Shown here one piece after another: positions 61,941 to 64,000 of a DNA stretch of 64,000 nucleotides. The notes under the pieces are model-generated. The model did no database searches and had not been told where the DNA came from. It saw only the letters and a list, made by a program, of their open reading frames with translations. Made by a program: the position numbers and the translations under genes. The DNA is taken from positions 916,747 through 980,746 of the forward strand of contig NZ_KN322987.1 of NCBI RefSeq assembly GCF_000774145.1. Reading direction: 5' to 3'. Source of the stretch: Pseudomonas mediterranea CFBP 5447 (GTDB lineage Bacteria > Pseudomonadota > Gammaproteobacteria > Pseudomonadales > Pseudomonadaceae). Every line of letters begins with the position of its first letter. Position 1 is the first letter of the stretch.

Positions 61941-63191
61941 TCAAAAATTCGGTAGCAGCAATCCCGCCCACACCGCCAGCGTTACCAACGCCTGGCCAGT
62001 AATCACCTGCACGGCGAACTTTCGCCCGCCACTGAGCCAGGCCACCACGCACTTGCTCAGGGAGTTGCTGCTTATCGCCAACAATACCGGTACGGCGCTC
62101 GCCTCGAAGGGCAGCAAACCGGCCTTGACCAAGGACGCGATGGAGGCCATCGAGGCATGAGCGTCAACCAGGCCGCTGAAAATAGCCGTGACGGCCACCC
62201 CGGCCTGCCCGAATTCATCAAGCATCGCTGACGACACAACAGTGATGACGGTCATTGCCACGACCACCGTCAACGCCAGCTTCAGGCTGAACGCTCCGCC
62301 GTGCTTGATCCCCTCCTCAGCTCGCACTCTGGGTCGGGTAAACATCAATACGCTGGCGTAGAACAGTACGGTCACCGCCCCGCACAGCAGCGGCCACCCC
62401 AGCCAACGCAGCAACGCCGGTTCCACCGCACCGAGAATCAGCGCCACCTGTGCCAGAGTCGCCAGGTTGGCCAGCACTGCGGCCGCGCTCAGTACCTTCA
62501 CATTGAGAGGCTCCTTCGCGGCGATGTGCCCCATGGTCGCGACCGTCATCGTAGCGGAGGCAAACCCCGATGCAATGGCGCCCAGGGCGTAGCCATAGCG
62601 AGTGCCAAGGGTGCGAACCGCGACGTGCCCCAGTGCCGCCACCGCCATCAGCATGACGACCAGGAAGCAGATGGTGCGAAGGTTGATGACGTTATAGGGC
62701 CCCAGGTAACGGTCCGGGGCGAGGGGGAGTATGACCAACGCGGCAATCAACAGCGTCAGGCCATCGCGCAACTCGACGGCGGTCAACTGACTGCGAGCAA
62801 AATGGTGCAGCACCTGACGGCTGGCCAGCAGCCCCGCCAACACCGCGCCTATCGCAGTAGCCAAGGCCGGTGCGCTGACGCAGAGCGCGCCCAACACCAA
62901 CACCGCGAACAATGCGACTTCGCTGGTGATGCCGGGATCCTTGGCGAGACTTCTCCAATAGGCCATGGTGACCAATGCCCCCAGCGCCAGCGCAACGAAC
63001 CCTAGCAATAAAGGTCCGCCGATCCAGGCCGTGACATACCCCAACATCGACGTAACGGCAAAGGTGCGCAGGCCGGCAAAATCTTGTCTGCCGTCCTCCC
63101 CCTTGCGCCGCTCCCTATCAAGCCCCACGAGCAGGCCGATGCCCAGCGCCGCGCCGGCGTTGATAAAGTCCAGGTCCTCGATCACGACCAC
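61941..63191 (-). CDS. MgtC/SapB-family (DUF4010) membrane protein
   Basis: 416 aa from GTG 63191; a GTG at 63185 forming a GTGA overlap with the upstream stop is equally likely and would give 414 aa. An MgtC-like N-half (GIGLLVGLDRERR, FAGLRTFAVTSMLGY) and a DUF4010 C-half make up about 11 helices. MgtC proteins adjust F-type ATPase or ion balance under Mg or acid stress; role in this family member is unknown. It is translationally coupled to the preceding 74-aa gene. Confidence 0.85.
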   Translation of the reverse strand: MVVIEDLDFINAGAALGIGLLVGLDRERRKGEDGRQDFAGLRTFAVTSMLGYVTAWIGGPLLLGFVALALGALVTMAYWRSLAKDPGITSEVALFAVLVLGALCVSAPALATAIGAVLAGLLASRQVLHHFARSQLTAVELRDGLTLLIAALVILPLAPDRYLGPYNVINLRTICFLVVMLMAVAALGHVAVRTLGTRYGYALGAIASGFASATMTVATMGHIAAKEPLNVKVLSAAAVLANLATLAQVALILGAVEPALLRWLGWPLLCGAVTVLFYASVLMFTRPRVRAEEGIKHGGAFSLKLALTVVVAMTVITVVSSAMLDEFGQAGVAVTAIFSGLVDAHASMASIASLVKAGLLPFEASAVPVLLAISSNSLSKCVVAWLSGGRKFAVQVITGQALVTLAVWAGLLLPNF

Positions 63192-63406
63192 GGTTCTACA
63201 GCAAGATTTGAGCGGACGTTCGACGGGACACCGCTCGCGCGATCTGCGATCACGTCTTGCGGCCAGGCATGAGGCGCATCGATTCGAGCCTGCAACGTCC
63301 TGGTAAACGCCAGCGCTTCATCGACGCTCCGGAAGCCTATGCACCAGGCATCCAGATGGACTACCCAGCGCTTTTCTGCCTGCCGCTCTTCGAGCCGAAT
63401 AATCAT
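63182..63406 (-). CDS. Small hypothetical protein coupled to MgtC-like gene
   Basis: 74 aa from ATG 63406 with AGGAGG 6 bases upstream, a very strong site. The sequence (MIIRLEERQAEKRWVVHLDA, then WCIGFRSVDEALAFTRTL) looks like a small alpha/beta domain. Its last codons overlap the MgtC-like start by up to 10 bases. An Anr box is 74 bases upstream. Family unknown to me. Confidence 0.7.
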   Translation of the reverse strand: MIIRLEERQAEKRWVVHLDAWCIGFRSVDEALAFTRTLQARIDAPHAWPQDVIADRASGVPSNVRSNLAVEPWS

Positions 63407-63480
63407 GATCAACCTCCTATGGCGGGTGAGCCTGGATTTCAAGATCAGGCACCAGCCTGCGCCCGATTACGCTGGCCGGG

Positions 63481-63494
63481 TTGATCATGATCAA
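63481..63494. promoter_or_regulatory. Perfect Anr/FNR box (small-gene/MgtC side)
   Basis: TTGAT-CATG-ATCAA, 10 of 10 matches and fully palindromic, 74 bases before ATG 63406. Confidence 0.85.
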
Positions 63495-63543
63495 TCATTG
63501 CGCTGTTGCCCGGTCGGGACCGATGTGACGCTTTCAAGCGTGT

Positions 63544-63557
63544 TTGATGCAAATCAA
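63544..63557. promoter_or_regulatory. Perfect Anr/FNR box (Usp side)
   Basis: TTGAT-GCAA-ATCAA, 10 of 10 matches, 93 bases before the Usp ATG at 63651. Confidence 0.85.
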
Positions 63558-63650
63558 GTTACCCAGGCTCACCGCGCTCATGATCAATAGCGGAAACAGC
63601 CCGCGCGAAAGTCGCCCGGCGCCAACAGGTCCTTGCCCAGGAGGTTTGCC

Positions 63651-64000
63651 ATGTCTACTCAACCACGCTTGATGCTGGTCGTTTCGCCACTGATGGAACA
63701 CAACCCGGCGTTCGACCGGGCAGCCGCCCTGGCCAAGGCCGAGGGCGCCGCCTTGCACATTGTCGCTTTTGATTACCTGGAAGGCCTGGCCACGGCCGGC
63801 CTGGTCAACGAACAGGCACTGGAGCAGATGCGCCTGGGCTATATCGAACGCCACCGCCAGTGGCTGGAAGAGAAAGCCAGGCCCCTGCGCAAGCTCGGCA
63901 TCGAGGTCACGACAGAAGTACAGTGGGTGGAGCGCCCCTTGCAGGAAATCCTGGTCCACCTCAAAGAGGCGCCGATGGAGGCACTGATCAAGACGGTGGA
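63651..64000 (+). CDS. Universal stress protein (partial, runs off right edge)
   Basis: 116 codons are visible from ATG 63651, with AGGAGG 7 bases upstream. The product begins MSTQPRLMLVVSPLMEHNPA then FDRAAALAKAEGAALHIVAF, the Usp N-domain. It resembles the 303-aa Usp at 60924-61835 most closely (AIDYLEVLSVAGL against AFDYLEGLATAGL). The second domain is presumably beyond the window. A perfect Anr box lies 93 bases upstream. Confidence 0.9.
   Translation, partial: MSTQPRLMLVVSPLMEHNPAFDRAAALAKAEGAALHIVAFDYLEGLATAGLVNEQALEQMRLGYIERHRQWLEEKARPLRKLGIEVTTEVQWVERPLQEILVHLKEAPMEALIKTV

Overview
The window reads like a chromosomal segment of a fluorescent Pseudomonas (P. fluorescens group). The evidence is GC near 65 % in most genes, a glcC-glcDEF glycolate locus, an rtcBA/rtcR RNA-repair locus, a P. 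fluorescens-type REP hairpin, a DUF6124-type gene with its structured leader, and a run of Anr/FNR-boxed universal-stress genes. No rRNA, tRNA, IS element or CRISPR array was seen. Everything here comes from reading the sequence; no database search was run.

1-16.5 kb is catabolism. A MocDEF-like operon on the minus strand (diiron oxygenase of desaturase type, Rieske ferredoxin, FAD reductase, TIM-barrel isomerase) faces a LacI-type regulator across a perfect palindrome. Then come an MFS transporter, an SDR with its divergent LysR regulator, an O-methyltransferase next to a broken TetR gene that keeps two operator-like palindromes, glcC divergent from glcDEF with two TGGT-N3-ACCA sites, and an SDR/LysR/AraC group.

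16.5-25 kb starts with a quinone-oxidoreductase-like gene and two divergent DoxX genes. It then enters an accessory patch (about 18.8-23.6 kb) of visibly lower GC. The patch holds a Mor-like phage remnant, a DUF6896 (immunity-type) gene, orphan small genes including a zinc-ribbon protein, an Abi-family HEPN abortive-infection gene, a structured leader plus DUF6124 gene, and a scrap resembling the start of a phage tail-sheath gene. A FadL-type porin follows.

25-44 kb: an RND efflux operon (adaptor, pump, then a FabF-like ketosynthase), a divergent outer-membrane channel, an SDR and two near-duplicate TetR regulators share a 24-bp operator of the form RTRAC-N14-GTCAC, found once upstream of each unit. 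Next are LysR/EamA/SDR, an APC permease with an AraC (FeaR-like) regulator, and rtcBA under a clear sigma-54 promoter divergent from rtcR.

44-64 kb: a HlyD-RbbA-YhhJ ABC exporter operon leads into a low-oxygen/stress island. It carries a BON protein, an FNR-type regulator, an ArcD-like antiporter, Hsp20, an MBL/beta-CASP protein, phosphoketolase, alcohol dehydrogenase, four tandem universal-stress genes, a GNAT and an MgtC-like membrane protein. Eight TTGAT-N4-ATCAA-like boxes sit 75-111 bp before most transcription units of the island, so it looks like one Anr/FNR regulon. The island continues past the right edge.
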